Shown: positions 1-11,662, counted from the first letter of the stretch. The stretch is DNA of 64,000 nt from Amphritea sp. (GCF_016744155.1 NZ_JADGEW010000001.1:62001-126000), one strand, 5' to 3'. Translations and numbers: made by a program. Notes: a model not told the origin generated them from the letters alone.

Positions 1-156
1 TCCAGGGTTACCCAAAACCAGTTTCATAGTCTCATGCTGTGCAACTAACGATGTAGTTGTCAGCATTTCAGACCACTGGTCAAAGCTTCCCTTGTCCGCA
101 GCTAGCTCGAAAGCGGCTTTGGTATAAGGCCGAGCGACTGTATTAAGTTCAGCCAT
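1..156 (-). CDS. atpH: ATP synthase F1 delta subunit, 5' part only (cut by window edge)
   Basis: This is the N-terminal 52 codons of the delta subunit, the stator protein that joins the b-subunit dimer to the top of the F1 head. The reading frame begins at the ATG at 156 with MAELNTVARPYTKAAFELA, the usual delta-subunit opening, and runs off the left edge. It follows atpF by 12 bp in the standard order B-E-F-H. A ribosome-binding purine run (GAGG) lies just upstream of the start. The identification rests on the N-terminal motif and on gene order. Confidence 0.93.
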   Translation of the reverse strand, partial: MAELNTVARPYTKAAFELAADKGSFDQWSEMLTTTSLVAQHETMKLVLGNPG

Positions 157-168
157 CGTAAACCTCGC

Positions 169-639
169 TTAAAGCTCAGCAGCTAGTTTTTCAACAAGCT
201 GTGCATGTGCGTCGGCGTCAACAGACGCTTCAAGAATTTTCTCTGCACCGGCTACTACAAGAGCAGCAACTTGGGAACGGAGAGCTTCTTTCGCACGGTT
301 AGCTTCCTGATCGATTTCAGCTTGAGCTGCAGTGACAAGGCGTTCTGCCTCTTCACGTGCCTTCTCTTTAGCTTCGTCAACGATCTGATTAGCTCGCTTA
401 TTAGCCTGTTCAATGACGGCGGCTGCTTCTTCTTTGCTCTTACGCATATCAGACATGGCTTTTTCTTGAGCCAGTTCTAAGTCACGCTGAGCGCGGTCAG
501 CAGCGTCCAGACCTTCTGCAATCTTCTTCTTACGTTCTGCTAGCGCACCAGTAATTGGTGGCCAAACGTATTTCATACAAAATACAACGAAGAAGGCAAA
601 TGCGATGATCTGACCAATGATGGTTAGATTAATATTCAC
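169..639 (-). CDS. atpF: ATP synthase Fo subunit b
   Basis: The 156-residue subunit b forms the peripheral stalk of the proton-translocating ATP synthase. One hydrophobic membrane anchor (about residues 4-25) is followed by a long, highly charged, Ala/Glu/Lys-rich helix that dimerises as a coiled coil and reaches up to F1. Length and architecture match bacterial b subunits (156 in E. coli). The gene lies between atpE and atpH with short spacers, consistent with one transcript from the promoter at 2362-2390. Confidence 0.97.
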   Translation of the reverse strand: MNINLTIIGQIIAFAFFVVFCMKYVWPPITGALAERKKKIAEGLDAADRAQRDLELAQEKAMSDMRKSKEEAAAVIEQANKRANQIVDEAKEKAREEAERLVTAAQAEIDQEANRAKEALRSQVAALVVAGAEKILEASVDADAHAQLVEKLAAEL

Positions 640-701
640 GCCATTACCTCTCGCGGTTGTCTTAAAAAGTAGTTACCCATAAGGGACGTATGTAGCTCTA
701 C

Positions 702-962
<261 letters not shown>

Positions 963-1018
963 CTAAAGTTAAAGTTAAATTAAATTTGTTTAATTCATTA
1001 TTCAGTTATTACAGCTAC

Positions 1019-1876
<858 letters not shown>

Positions 1877-2293
1877 TCAAAGTTTTAAGAATCTGTTATT
1901 CAGCTTCAGCTGGACGAAGAATCCGACCAGTTGTAGCCATATATATGTGCCAAATAAGGAAAATGGATTCAGAGGTTGAATCAGGATAAACACCGCAGAG
2001 AAGAGTGCGATGGATAAGCCCATTTTCCATATTTCACTCGTATATAGCTGTGTCACCACAGCGCCAGGAGTATTTTTTGCCTGCCTCGCAACCAGTGCGC
2101 GATGGGCAAAGACATAACTTGGTAGCAGAAAAATCACTCCACCGCAGAGCGATGAGTAGGCCGCACTCAAGCTATGCAGAAGTGAAACTCCCGCAATCAC
2201 TAACAAACTAACTACTTGTATCAGGAAAACTTTCCTATATTGCTGCAAGGCGATACGAGCATGAACGCCAAGTTTCTGGTGCCCGTTTCTCAT
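1877..2293 (-). CDS. atpI: ATP synthase assembly/accessory protein AtpI
   Basis: A 138-residue integral membrane protein with four hydrophobic segments (about 25-45, 50-70, 87-107, 110-130), first gene of the atp operon. In other bacteria AtpI assists assembly of the c-ring. It is weakly conserved in sequence, so the call rests on topology, length and its place directly before atpB. Its TGA stop is immediately followed by the upstream alternative atpB ATG, which suggests translational coupling. Confidence 0.88.
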   Translation of the reverse strand: MRNGHQKLGVHARIALQQYRKVFLIQVVSLLVIAGVSLLHSLSAAYSSLCGGVIFLLPSYVFAHRALVARQAKNTPGAVVTQLYTSEIWKMGLSIALFSAVFILIQPLNPFSLFGTYIWLQLVGFFVQLKLNNRFLKL

Positions 2294-2361
2294 ATAAATA
2301 CAGCCTCAGTTCCCCTAATCAGTTGCTGAAAAATAATACTTATATTTTCAACAGCCAGCGC

Positions 2362-2390
2362 ATTATAGGGGCTTACGCCCTCATCATCAA
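2362..2390 (-). promoter_or_regulatory. Sigma-70 promoter of the atp operon
   Basis: Read on the minus strand: -35 TTGATG (2390-2385), a 17-bp spacer and a perfect -10 TATAAT (2367-2362). It lies about 70 bp upstream of atpI and is the only strong match in the atpI-parB spacer (2294-2499). Inference from consensus and position only. Confidence 0.8.
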
Positions 2391-2499
2391 TATGATTCAG
2401 ACCGATTTACACTTTTGTATTAGGGCGACTGGGAAACAAGAAGTAGGTAAATACCCTGATATGGGTATATAGCTTGTACTTTAGTCAAATAAAAAGGGC

Positions 2500-3381
2500 T
2501 TATTGTATCGCTTTTAAAATTGCTTCAAATTTCTCACGGTTCTCGTAAGCGATAGTGATTTTCCCTTTACCTGCTGCATTTTCGGTAATGGTTACCCTGC
2601 TATTCAGGTAGTTTGTCAGGTTATCTGACAGATCTTTCAACAGTGGATCCGCTTTTTTGGCCTCTTTCTCAGGTTCCGTTTTTTTCTGTTGAAGTTTACG
2701 CACCAGATCTTCAGTCTGCCTGACTGAAAGTGTCTTACCGACAACTTCTTTAGCCGCACTGATCTGATCTGGGCCTTCCATTCCCAGCAACGCCCGGGCA
2801 TGACCCATCTCCAGATCACCATACTCGAGCATCTTTTTCACTTCGTCGGTAAGGTTCATCAGACGTAACAGATTAGTAACTGATGATCGTGATTTACCTA
2901 CTGCATCAGCGACTTCCTGCTGAGTCAGTTCAAATTCGATCTTCAGACGATCCAGGGCGATCGCCTCTTCCATTGGATTAAGGTTTTCCCGCTGAATATT
3001 TTCGATCAGCGCCATCGCAATAGCCGCTTCATCAGGCACATCACGAATAACCGTTGGAATCTCATCAAGGCCAGCCATCTGGGTAGCTCGCCAGCGCCGC
3101 TCACCGGCAATAATTTCGTATAGGTTGTCAGACACCGGACGAACCACAATGGGCTGCATTACACCCTGAGCTTTTATCGAATTAGCCAGTTCTTCAAGCG
3201 CCTGAGGCTCAAGATCACGACGAGGCTGATATTTACCGCGCTGAATCTGATCAATAGGCATCAACCGGTAGCCGTTGCCACCTTCAGCTCGAGCCTGTAC
3301 TACAGCTTCATCTGCAAAGTTTGAACTGTTTGACAATAATGCATCCAGTCCCCGTCCCAAACCACGCTTTTTAGCCGCCAT
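2500..3381 (-). CDS. parB: Chromosome partitioning protein ParB
   Basis: A 293-residue CTP-dependent DNA clamp that loads at parS and spreads, working with ParA in origin segregation. Visible parts: an N-terminal KKRGLGRGLDALL peptide that stimulates ParA; the ParB/sulfiredoxin-like domain with the CTP-binding motif GERRWRA (93-99); a central helix-turn-helix (QQEVADAVGKSRSSVTNLL) for parS recognition; and a C-terminal dimerisation domain after a Lys/Glu-rich linker. It follows parA by 3 bp. Two good parS sites lie at 20446-20461 and 24841-24856. Confidence 0.97.
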   Translation of the reverse strand: MAAKKRGLGRGLDALLSNSSNFADEAVVQARAEGGNGYRLMPIDQIQRGKYQPRRDLEPQALEELANSIKAQGVMQPIVVRPVSDNLYEIIAGERRWRATQMAGLDEIPTVIRDVPDEAAIAMALIENIQRENLNPMEEAIALDRLKIEFELTQQEVADAVGKSRSSVTNLLRLMNLTDEVKKMLEYGDLEMGHARALLGMEGPDQISAAKEVVGKTLSVRQTEDLVRKLQQKKTEPEKEAKKADPLLKDLSDNLTNYLNSRVTITENAAGKGKITIAYENREKFEAILKAIQ

Positions 3382-3384
3382 CGA

Positions 3385-4176
3385 TCAGCCTTCCTGTTCC
3401 TGTTTTTCATTCTGTCCGATCTTTCGGATCAATTCACCGGCTAATGCCAGATAAGCTATCGCACCCCGCGAGTTTTTATCATACATCAGTGCGGGCAGGC
3501 CATGACTAGGCGCTTCAGCAAGGCGTACATTACGGGGGATTACCGTGCGATAAACCTGATCACCGAAGTACTCCACCAGGTGTTCAGATACATCTTTGGT
3601 CAGGCTCATACGCGGATCAAACATGGTGCGTAAGATTCCCTCGATTTTCAACGAAGGGTTGAGACGCTTGTTTATTTTATTAATCGTACCGATTAACGAA
3701 CTGATCCCTTCCAAAGCATAGTATTCACATTGCATCGGAATAATCACTCCGCTGGAAGCCGCCAAAGCATTGACCGTTAACAGGTTCAGTGAAGGAGGAT
3801 TGTCGATCAGAACAAAATCATATTGGTCCTGAACAGCTTCCAGGGCCATTTTCATGCGGAATTCTCGACGCGGTAACTGTAACAATTCAACTTCAGCAGC
3901 TGTCAGGTCGCCATTAGAACCGACCAGATCATAGCCCGCTGGAGCTTTTTTAATAATTGACTCTTCCATGGTCGCATCACCGGTCAAAACTTCGTAAACC
4001 GAATTTTTCAGGTGATGCTTATCTACTCCACTACCCATGGTAGCGTTACCCTGAGGGTCCATATCAACCATCAGTACCCGCTTCTTCATTACTGCCAGTG
4101 AAGCAGCCAGATTTACGCAAGTCGTGGTTTTACCCACGCCGCCTTTCTGGTTGGTGATGGTTAATATTATCGTCAC
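3385..4176 (-). CDS. parA: Chromosome partitioning ATPase ParA (Soj)
   Basis: A 263-residue deviant-Walker ATPase that drives segregation of the ParB-parS complex over the nucleoid. The deviant Walker A KGGVGKTT (11-18) carries the signature first lysine, and VDMDPQGNAT and LIDNPPSL give the A' and Walker B motifs. The start is GTG at 4176, overlapping the rsmG TGA as GTGA, so translation is probably coupled. The order mnmG-rsmG-parA-parB is the classic chromosomal origin-proximal arrangement. Confidence 0.97.
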   Translation of the reverse strand: MTIILTITNQKGGVGKTTTCVNLAASLAVMKKRVLMVDMDPQGNATMGSGVDKHHLKNSVYEVLTGDATMEESIIKKAPAGYDLVGSNGDLTAAEVELLQLPRREFRMKMALEAVQDQYDFVLIDNPPSLNLLTVNALAASSGVIIPMQCEYYALEGISSLIGTINKINKRLNPSLKIEGILRTMFDPRMSLTKDVSEHLVEYFGDQVYRTVIPRNVRLAEAPSHGLPALMYDKNSRGAIAYLALAGELIRKIGQNEKQEQEG

Positions 4177-4808
4177 GGTCTCGTTCTCCCTAACTTCAGC
4201 AGATGCCGCTCTCCATCCGTACCCGGAACATTTAGCCGGATACTCTGACGCAGATTAATGGATTCAGGCAATAACTCTATCTCTTCAACAGGATACATCC
4301 CTTTCATTGCGAGAAAAATACCCTCCTCGGAACAGAGATGCGAAGTCCAGTGAATCATATCCTGTAATGAAGCAAAAGCCCTTGATATAACCCCGTCAAA
4401 TAGAATATCAGGGGTATATTTCTCTACCCTTTCATGGATCACATTAACATTATCTAAACCCAGCTCTGCTTTAGCCTGAAACTGAAAACGACTTTTTTTG
4501 ATATTGCTATCAAGCAACGTAATCGGCAGATCCGGGCGGCAAATAGCCAGAGGGATACCCGGTAATCCAGGTCCACTACCCACATCGATCAAGCGTTCAA
4601 CGTCGATATAGGGCAAGACGCTCAGGCTATCAATCAAATGACGACTGATCATCTCCTCCGGTGAACGAACCGCCGTGAGATTAAATGCCTTATTCCACTT
4701 AATCAGCAGCGCGTGGTATTTCAGTAACTGATCGTACTGCGCAGTGGTTAGTTCTAAATCGATCTGATTGCACTGTTGCTCAAGCAAATTATGATACTGC
4801 TGATCCAT
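4173..4808 (-). CDS. rsmG: 16S rRNA (guanine-527-N7) methyltransferase
   Basis: A SAM-dependent methyltransferase for G527 of 16S rRNA in the 530 loop. The 211-residue protein shows NLTAVRSPEEMISRHLIDSL, then the SAM-binding glycine motif VGSGPGLPGIPLAI (about 77-90), both diagnostic of GidB/RsmG. The ATG at 4808 overlaps the mnmG stop by one base (TGATG). An in-frame TTG one codon upstream is less likely. It is translationally linked to mnmG upstream and parA downstream. Confidence 0.96.
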   Translation of the reverse strand: MDQQYHNLLEQQCNQIDLELTTAQYDQLLKYHALLIKWNKAFNLTAVRSPEEMISRHLIDSLSVLPYIDVERLIDVGSGPGLPGIPLAICRPDLPITLLDSNIKKSRFQFQAKAELGLDNVNVIHERVEKYTPDILFDGVISRAFASLQDMIHWTSHLCSEEGIFLAMKGMYPVEEIELLPESINLRQSIRLNVPGTDGERHLLKLGRTRP

Positions 4809-6697
4809 CAACCCTGAGCCTTCTTCTGTGTCATCTGTTTTTTCTTCAAGTGAATCAGTAACAATGAGATTGCAGCAGGTGTCATTCCCTGGATACGGGA
4901 AGCTTGTGCGATACTCTCTGGTCTGACATCTTCCAATTTTGCGGTTAACTCATTCGATAAACCACCCACTGAGGAATAATCAAAATCCAGCGGTAGCAAA
5001 GTATTTTCCTGACGACGGACCTTTTCAATGTCATCCTTCTGCCGATCAATATAACCCGCATATTTAATCTGAATCTCAACCTGTTCGGCTACCTGTGGAT
5101 CGCTAACCGGATCGCCTTTTAGACCTGCAACAGCAGCATAATTAAGCTCTGGCCGCTTAACCAGATCTTGCAGATTGTATTCCCGACTTATGGGCTGCTG
5201 TAACTGAACATTAAGTTTCTCAGCTTCTGCAGTGCCCGGCTGAATCCAGGTCTCTTTAAGACGTTGACTTTCCAGTGCAACTGCTTCCCGCTTATCACAG
5301 AAACGCTGCCAGCGTTGATCATCAACTAACCCTAGTTCGCGGCCTTTCTCCGTTAAACGCAGGTCAGCGTTATCTTCTCGCAGTATTAACCGGTATTCCG
5401 CCCTGCTGGTAAACATTCGGTATGGCTCTGAAGTACCTAATGTAATCAGATCATCCACCAGAACCCCCAGGTACGCTTCATCACGATGCGGATACCACTG
5501 CTCTTTATCTTGTGCTCGCAGTGCGGCATTCACGCCAGCAAGCAATCCTTGAGCACCCGCCTCTTCATAACCGGTGGTACCGTTGATCTGACCCGCAAAA
5601 TAGAGGCCATTAATCAATTTGGTTTCCAGGGTATGTTTCAGGTCCTGCGGATTGAAATAATCATATTCAATTGCATAACCTGGACGAGTTATAAAAGCAT
5701 TTTCAAACCCTTTTATTGAACGTACCGCCGCCAGTTGAATATCGAATGGCAAACTGGTCGATATACCATTTGGATATAGCTCATGGGTGGTTAAGCCCTC
5801 AGGCTCAACAAACACCTGATGACTGGTTTTATCCGCAAAACGAACAATCTTATCTTCAACGGAGGGGCAATAACGAGGCCCTACTCCATCAATAATACCG
5901 GTATACATCGGTGAACGATCCAAACCAGAGCGCAGAATATCGTGTGTGCGCTCATTGGTATGGGTAATGTAACAACTGATCTGACGAGGATGATCAGCCA
6001 GAGAACCCATAAAAGACATAACGGGTGTCGGTGTATCACCGGGCTGTTCTTGCATCAGATTAAAATCAACACTACGTGCATCAATTCTTGGTGGTGTTCC
6101 TGTCTTCAAGCGATCGACCCGAAGTGGCAGTTCACGTAACCGGTCTGCTAAAGCGATCGATGGAGGATCACCTGCTCGTCCACCCAAATAATTATCCAGG
6201 CCAATATGGATCTTGCCCCCCAGAAAAGTACCTACCGTCAGGACGATGTTGCTAGCAAAGAAACGTAGACCAGATTGGGTTACTACGCCTTTAATCGATT
6301 CACCTTCCATAATCAGGTCATCGACTGCCTGCTGAAATAGTTGCAGGTTAGGCTGATTTTCCAGGATCTCACGAATAGCCGCTTTATAAAGAACTCGATC
6401 AGCCTGAGCGCGGGTAGCCCGTACAGCAGGTCCTTTACGTGAATTCAGAGTGCGGAACTGGATACCACCTTTATCGGTAGCAATTCCCATAGCTCCACCC
6501 AGAGCATCAATTTCTTTGACCAGGTGACTTTTACCGATACCACCGATAGCGGGGTTACAAGACATCTGACCCAGAGTTTCAATGTTATGGGTTAGCAGTA
6601 GTGTTTTTACACCGGTACGTGCAGCAGCCAATGCCGCTTCAGTTCCAGCATGGCCACCACCAATTACAATCACATCAAAGTGGTCAGGATAGTCCAC
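4808..6697 (-). CDS. mnmG: tRNA uridine-5-carboxymethylaminomethyl modification enzyme MnmG
   Basis: The FAD-dependent partner of MnmE, adding the carboxymethylaminomethyl group to U34 of tRNAs. The 629-residue protein starts with an FAD Rossmann motif ([17 protein letters not shown], about 11-27), then shows [17 protein letters not shown] and the downstream [17 protein letters not shown] signature, with the usual C-terminal helical domain. Length equals E. coli MnmG (629). It is transcribed away from the AT-rich spacer at 6698-7847, as in E. coli, where that side holds oriC. Confidence 0.98.
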   Translation of the reverse strand: MDYPDHFDVIVIGGGHAGTEAALAAARTGVKTLLLTHNIETLGQMSCNPAIGGIGKSHLVKEIDALGGAMGIATDKGGIQFRTLNSRKGPAVRATRAQADRVLYKAAIREILENQPNLQLFQQAVDDLIMEGESIKGVVTQSGLRFFASNIVLTVGTFLGGKIHIGLDNYLGGRAGDPPSIALADRLRELPLRVDRLKTGTPPRIDARSVDFNLMQEQPGDTPTPVMSFMGSLADHPRQISCYITHTNERTHDILRSGLDRSPMYTGIIDGVGPRYCPSVEDKIVRFADKTSHQVFVEPEGLTTHELYPNGISTSLPFDIQLAAVRSIKGFENAFITRPGYAIEYDYFNPQDLKHTLETKLINGLYFAGQINGTTGYEEAGAQGLLAGVNAALRAQDKEQWYPHRDEAYLGVLVDDLITLGTSEPYRMFTSRAEYRLILREDNADLRLTEKGRELGLVDDQRWQRFCDKREAVALESQRLKETWIQPGTAEAEKLNVQLQQPISREYNLQDLVKRPELNYAAVAGLKGDPVSDPQVAEQVEIQIKYAGYIDRQKDDIEKVRRQENTLLPLDFDYSSVGGLSNELTAKLEDVRPESIAQASRIQGMTPAAISLLLIHLKKKQMTQKKAQG

Positions 6698-7847
6698 TTA
6701 GTTAACCTCATCGTTTAACTGTTAAAAATCTGAATTTTATACCTGTTGGTATAGGGCTCAGAAAAAGGGCGCTAAGTATAAACCTAAGGGGGCAATATAG
6801 AAATGGTTAAACTTTGTACACTCTAACTAACTTGTTTTTATTTAAAGTCTTTTATATATAAGTAAGTATGTTCTTAAATATGTTCTTTATATTTATGGTT
6901 ATTATTAAGGGAGCCATTATCAGTGCGTAACCCTCTTTATCTTCTATATATCAGTATGTTACAAGACAAAAAAGGCTGTAGTGAAGCTGCCAGTAACCCT
7001 TTAATAGGTTGTATCAGAGCTGTGTGTAACTAGGCACTTTATGCACAGGTGAAGTTGTGCACAGCTTTACTAAGGGGTTGTTCCTATCTAGTTATACAGT
7101 TTGTTAACAGGGTTTAGGGGATAAAACATAGGCTGATGCTGAAAATACCTGGATAGATAAGAGTTCAATTGTTTGGCGTATCTGAAATATTTTTCTGTTG
7201 ATCCTGTTAAAGAGTTCAATCAGCCTAATATCAGAGTCTTTTGCTATATTCCTCTGTATATCAATAGCTTATTCATAACTAATCGGATTTATTGGCTGTC
7301 AGGGCCTATTCTGGGGCAAAGCTCTCTATTTTTATATTCAAAAGATAGTCACCGGAACTACACATCTTATTCGCGGGTAATTCACTGCTTATCCACAATT
7401 AATTGTGAGTAATTATAATGACTTATATAAATAAAAATCGTAAGTTGCTGAAAAATATATATTTATTGTAGTATTGGGTTTTATGGAATATTGTTTATAA
7501 CTTTGGAGGAATGAATATATATGCAGTGGGTAACTTTATAGGTTTATAAAGTTTTTGATTGGGAGGTTGTGACAAATTTCTTGGACCTAATAATATCTTC
7601 TAGTTATTGGCTTTCAGAGGGGCTGGAGATCAAGGTAAGTATTATAAAGATATTGGTTGTACCTCAAAAATCGTTAAGGTAGCCATCATATTTATCTGAC
7701 AGCTATGAGGTGCGAGCACTGAAACGACCGTCTGCTTCGCGAGTTAGTTTGAACAGGCCAAGGTATTCACAGCCTGTTCTTCGCACACTAGCATGCCCTT
7801 TAGGACTGCAACCTATTGAACATACTCGTACCTTCTTTAGACGCTAT
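6698..7847. other. 1.15-kb AT-rich non-coding region with DnaA box (possible E. coli-type origin)
   Basis: No credible gene is visible; the only open frame (79 codons from 7173) has no ribosome site and no recognisable features. The stretch is strongly AT-rich, especially 6800-6960 and 7410-7560. It contains a perfect DnaA box TTATCCACA (7389-7397), a one-mismatch box TTATGCACA (7039-7047) and a two-mismatch TTGTGCACA (7055-7063). Position beside mnmG with mnmG pointing away is the E. coli/Vibrio oriC arrangement. Whether it fires as an origin is inference; the rpmH-dnaA spacer is the competing candidate. Confidence 0.5.
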
Positions 7848-8285
7848 TCAAAGACTAACGCCTTGTTGAGTTAGCCATTGCTTTAGTTGTCCAAGAGGAA
7901 GAGCACCGCTAATTCTGGCGATCTCTTTACCTTGTTTAAACAGAATTAGTGTGGGGATTGAACGGATCTGTAATTGACCCGCTATCGTCTGTTCGGCTTC
8001 AGTATCAAGCTTAGCCAGCCTGAGGTTGGGTTCGAATTGTTCTGCAGCTTGTTCAAAGATAGGAGCGAATTGCTGGCAAGGTCCACACCAGGTAGCCCAG
8101 CAATCTATCAAAACAGGGATATCGTTTCGGTTGATCATGCTCTGATAATTTGTGCTGGTCAGTGCTGTGGTGCTTCCCTGAAACAACAGCTGTTTACACT
8201 TGCCACATTTAGCCCCATCACCCAGTCGGGCAGTCGGTACTTTATTAGTTGCTGAGCACTTTGGGCAGCATATATTTGAAGTCAT
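7848..8285 (-). CDS. trxC: Thioredoxin 2 (TrxC) with N-terminal zinc ribbon
   Basis: A cytoplasmic disulfide reductase. The N-terminal zinc module has two CxxC pairs (CPKC and CGKC, residues about 7-33), distinguishing TrxC from TrxA. The thioredoxin fold follows, with active site WCGPC (about 67-71) and the cis-proline segment IRSIPTLILF. 145 residues, close to E. coli TrxC (139). It sits alone downstream of mnmE, 33 bp away, in the same orientation. Confidence 0.95.
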   Translation of the reverse strand: MTSNICCPKCSATNKVPTARLGDGAKCGKCKQLLFQGSTTALTSTNYQSMINRNDIPVLIDCWATWCGPCQQFAPIFEQAAEQFEPNLRLAKLDTEAEQTIAGQLQIRSIPTLILFKQGKEIARISGALPLGQLKQWLTQQGVSL

Positions 8286-8318
8286 AGTTAGTCCTTACTT
8301 ACCAGTTAGCGCAATTGT

Positions 8319-9686
8319 TTATTTACCAATACAGAACGAGCTGAAGATACGCCCCAGCAGATCATCAGAACTGAATTCACCGGTAATCTCACTCAGATGT
8401 TGTTGTGCCTGACGCAGGTCTTCTGCCAATAGTTCCCCTGCACCGCCATAGATGAGTTGCTCTTGTCCGGTTAACAGCAGACTCTGGGCACGGTTTAGTG
8501 CATCAATATGCCGGCGTCTGGCGAGGAAACCACCCTCCGTAGTGCTAGCGAATCCCATACAGTCTTTTAGATGCTGACGCAGGTTGTCTACCCCTATATT
8601 AGCTTTGGCAGATAGGGATAACAGGGTGTGTCCATCATGCTCACCGATGATGGGTTGCTCTGATGTCAGGTCACATTTGTTACGGATAACCGTAATCTTG
8701 CTTCGGTCTTCAAGCTGACTAACAAATTCAGGCCAGATCTGTTCCGGGTCATCGGTGGCCGTGGTAGTGCCATCCACTATCAACAATACCCGGTCTGCTT
8801 TTTGAATTTCATCCCAGGCGCGGCTGATACCTATTCGTTCAACTTCGTCAGGTGAATCTCGCAGACCTGCAGTATCAATGATGTGCAACGGCATACCATC
8901 AATATGGATATGTTCTCGTAAAACATCTCGAGTGGTACCGGCGATATCGGTAACGATAGCGGATTCTTTGCCAGCCAGTGCGTTGAGCAGGCTGGATTTA
9001 CCGGCATTTGGCCGACCGGCAATGACGACATTCATCCCTTCACGGATCAGACTACCCTGTCGTGCTTCCTGTTTAACATCGGAGAGGGTATCGATAACCT
9101 GTTGTAGGTCTCTTGCTACTTTGCCATCGGCGAGAAAGTCGATCTCTTCTTCCGGAAAATCGATAGCAGCTTCTACATAGATACGTAGTTGAGTCAGTGA
9201 TTCTACGAGAGTATGAATTCGGTCAGAGAAAGCACCCTGTAGTGATTTAAGCGCGCAACGGGCTGCCTGCTCTGAGCTGGAGTCGATCAGGTCGGCTATC
9301 GCTTCAGCCTGAGTCAGGTCCAGTTTATCGTTGAGAAAGGCTCGTTCTGAGAACTCTCCCGGGTTAGCCAGTCGTGCGCCACAGTTAACGACCCGACGTA
9401 GAATAAAGTCCATAATAATAGGACCCCCATGACCCTGAAGCTCTAATACATCTTCACCGGTAAAGGAGTTTGGGCCGGGGAAATAGAGAGCAATACCCTG
9501 ATCCAACTGATTTTTGTCAGCATCATAGAACGGACCATAATGGGCATAGCGGGGCTTTGGAACAAAACCGATTACCTGTTCAGCAATGGTTGCAGCTAGT
9601 TTTCCTGATACGCGAATAATACCAACCCCCCCACGTCCTGGAGGAGTTGCTTGGGCGGCTATTGTGTCCTGGTTAATCAGGGTCAT
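8319..9686 (-). CDS. mnmE: tRNA modification GTPase MnmE
   Basis: The GTPase partner of MnmG in U34 tRNA modification. The N-terminal tetrahydrofolate-binding domain (about 1-120) has [12 protein letters not shown]. An inserted G domain has the P-loop GRPNAGKSS (224-232), DIAGTTRD and the DTAGL switch. The helical domain ends in the catalytic-cysteine tail CIGK (452-455). 455 residues against 454 in E. coli. Its separation from mnmG by the AT-rich spacer and trxC is unremarkable. Confidence 0.98.
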   Translation of the reverse strand: MTLINQDTIAAQATPPGRGGVGIIRVSGKLAATIAEQVIGFVPKPRYAHYGPFYDADKNQLDQGIALYFPGPNSFTGEDVLELQGHGGPIIMDFILRRVVNCGARLANPGEFSERAFLNDKLDLTQAEAIADLIDSSSEQAARCALKSLQGAFSDRIHTLVESLTQLRIYVEAAIDFPEEEIDFLADGKVARDLQQVIDTLSDVKQEARQGSLIREGMNVVIAGRPNAGKSSLLNALAGKESAIVTDIAGTTRDVLREHIHIDGMPLHIIDTAGLRDSPDEVERIGISRAWDEIQKADRVLLIVDGTTTATDDPEQIWPEFVSQLEDRSKITVIRNKCDLTSEQPIIGEHDGHTLLSLSAKANIGVDNLRQHLKDCMGFASTTEGGFLARRRHIDALNRAQSLLLTGQEQLIYGGAGELLAEDLRQAQQHLSEITGEFSSDDLLGRIFSSFCIGK

Positions 9687-9848
9687 AGGTTCTTTCCGAA
9701 ATTATTCAGTCTAAATATAGACCGCACTTTAACATTTTCTGGTGGTTTTTCGTTAGATTAAGAGCCGTAGCTCGTTACTCGATAAAAGTCTTCTTTAATT
9801 AGGTAGAAGTGGCTTCTGACCGCGAGCAGTTTCATTCGAGTTTTATTC

Positions 9849-9870
9849 GCGGCTGGAAGCCGCTCCCACC
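9849..9870 (-). repeat. REP-like palindrome between mnmE and yidC
   Basis: An imperfect palindrome GCGGC-TGGAA-GCCGC (9849-9863) flanked by TCCCACC. On the minus strand it reads GGGAGCGGCTTCCAGCCGC, the typical form of gammaproteobacterial repetitive extragenic palindromes. Only one copy is in this window, so membership of a repeat family is inferred from its form. Confidence 0.5.
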
Positions 9871-9927
9871 ATAAAAATGGTTGTGCAGAGATAGATAATT
9901 CTTAACGAGCAATGAGCAACGAGCAAA

Positions 9928-9953
9928 AAAAAGGCCTCCGAAGAGACCTTTTT
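9928..9953 (-). terminator. Rho-independent terminator of the rpmH-rnpA-yidC operon
   Basis: On the minus strand an 11-bp stem (AAAAAGGTCTC/GAGGCCTTTTT with one U-G wobble) closes a UUCG tetraloop and ends in a U-run, 20 bp after the yidC stop. The UUCG loop is a stable, common terminator loop. Confidence 0.9.
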
Positions 9954-9973
9954 ATCAAACGGAGAGGCTAGGC

Positions 9974-11644
9974 TTACTTACCTTCACCTTCAATCTGCTT
10001 GTTGATTATGTACTGCTGAGTAATCGACAATACGTTGTTCACCAACCAGTACAGTACCAGACCTGCAGGGAACCACAGGAAGAAGAAGGTGAACATGATT
10101 GGTAGCATCTTCATAATCTTCGCTTGCATTGGGTCTGGAGGTGTTGGGTTTAGCAACTGCTGAATGAACATAGTTGCTCCCATCAGAATTGGCAGCAGGA
10201 AGTAAGGGTCCATCACCGACAAGTCATGGATCCACAATGCGAACGGCGCGTGACGCAGCTCAACAGACTCCAACAGAACCCAGTACAGCGCAATAAATAC
10301 AGGCATCTGAGCAACAATAGGAAGACAGCCACCCAGAGGGTTGATCTTCTCTTTCTTGTATAGCTCCATCATCGACTGAGACATCTTCTGACGGTCATCG
10401 CCATAGAGCTCTTTCAGACGCTTCATCTCAGGGCCAAACTTACGCATCTTGGCCATCGATTTAAATGCTTTTGCATTTACCTGGAATAGCAGGGCTTTCA
10501 CAACGATAGTAATACCGATGATAGCAACACCCCAGTTACCAACAATGTTGTGAATTGCTTTTAGCAACCATGCTAATGGAGAGGCGATAAACCAGAGAAT
10601 GCCATAATCAACTGTCAATTCCAGGTCAGGAGCCGCTTCTTCCAGTAACTCTGATACTTTTGGTCCTGCGTAGAAGTTAGCACTTACTGACTTGGTCTCG
10701 CCTGCCGCTACGTCAAAAGAGGGTGAAACAAACCCTGCAATATAGCTACCAGCATTAACACGACTACTGTAAGTGTATTCAGCACCGGGTGCTGGAATCC
10801 AGGCACTCAGGAAGTAATGTTGCGACATCGCAACCCAACCATCCGGGCTAACCTTCTTAAAATTAGCTTCCTGCATATCATCGAAAGATAGCTTTTCGTA
10901 GGCATCTTCAGTCGTTGAGAAAACGGCGCCAAGGAAAGACTGCATACCCATATCGGTGGTTTGCGATGGGTCATCAGAGCCATCACGTTTTATCTGACCG
11001 AACAGTTTGCCCTGCCAGTTTTCAGCGGAACCGTTATTAACCACATATTCCTGGGTAATGATGTAGCTGCCAGGAGTAAAGCGGAAGCGTTTGGTTACTA
11101 CAACGCCATTGTCAGAATTAAGCGTCAGATCTACAACCAGCTCATCCCCTTCCAGCTGGTAGCTGTTTTGGGTGGTGGTGTAAGCGGGACGACCATCAGG
11201 GTTTGCATCCGGACCATCTTTACCAATCAAGCCACTCTGGGAAACGTAAGTACGGCTACCATTTTGTTCTAATAGAATGAATGGTTGGTCATTTTCCAGG
11301 GCTGCTTTGTGATCTGTCAGTGCGACTTCGATAATGTCGCCACCTTTAGTATCGATCAGTAATTGCAGAACATCAGTTTTTACTTTAACCAGTTGCTGCT
11401 GATTAGTAGCAGTCACTGCTTTGGCTTCAGGCAAGTCTGAGCTTTCAGGAGCATCAGTATTAGTAGTTAAAGGAAGATCACTCTCTTCTTTTACTACAGG
11501 CTCTGTCACTGACTGGTAAGCGGAAACAGACTCAGCCTGGGCAACCGGCTCAGTCTTGACCCCGTAGTCCTGGTTCCATTGTAGCACCAGCATATAAGAG
11601 ATAATTGCCAGTGCTGCGATCAATATTATGCGCTGTACATCCAT
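9974..11644 (-). CDS. yidC: Membrane protein insertase YidC
   Basis: Inserts and folds inner-membrane proteins, alone or with SecYEG; Fo subunit c is a known client in E. coli. The 556-residue Gram-negative form has an N-terminal membrane anchor (about 5-22), a large periplasmic beta domain (to about 340), then the conserved insertase core with hydrophobic segments around 350-385, 425-450, 470-490 and 505-540. NPLGGCLPIVAQMPVFIALYW-type core residues and the C-terminal PAGLVLYWLVNN motif are clear. It begins 18 bp after rnpA, where yidD is normally found. Confidence 0.98.
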   Translation of the reverse strand: MDVQRIILIAALAIISYMLVLQWNQDYGVKTEPVAQAESVSAYQSVTEPVVKEESDLPLTTNTDAPESSDLPEAKAVTATNQQQLVKVKTDVLQLLIDTKGGDIIEVALTDHKAALENDQPFILLEQNGSRTYVSQSGLIGKDGPDANPDGRPAYTTTQNSYQLEGDELVVDLTLNSDNGVVVTKRFRFTPGSYIITQEYVVNNGSAENWQGKLFGQIKRDGSDDPSQTTDMGMQSFLGAVFSTTEDAYEKLSFDDMQEANFKKVSPDGWVAMSQHYFLSAWIPAPGAEYTYSSRVNAGSYIAGFVSPSFDVAAGETKSVSANFYAGPKVSELLEEAAPDLELTVDYGILWFIASPLAWLLKAIHNIVGNWGVAIIGITIVVKALLFQVNAKAFKSMAKMRKFGPEMKRLKELYGDDRQKMSQSMMELYKKEKINPLGGCLPIVAQMPVFIALYWVLLESVELRHAPFALWIHDLSVMDPYFLLPILMGATMFIQQLLNPTPPDPMQAKIMKMLPIMFTFFFLWFPAGLVLYWLVNNVLSITQQYIINKQIEGEGK

Positions 11645-11662
11645 GGTTTCTGGACCATTCTG

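Noticed and set aside
7173..7412. 79-codon plus-strand frame in the mnmG-trxC spacer
   Set aside because: No ribosome site, composition unlike a protein, and it covers the perfect DnaA box; better seen as non-coding DNA.
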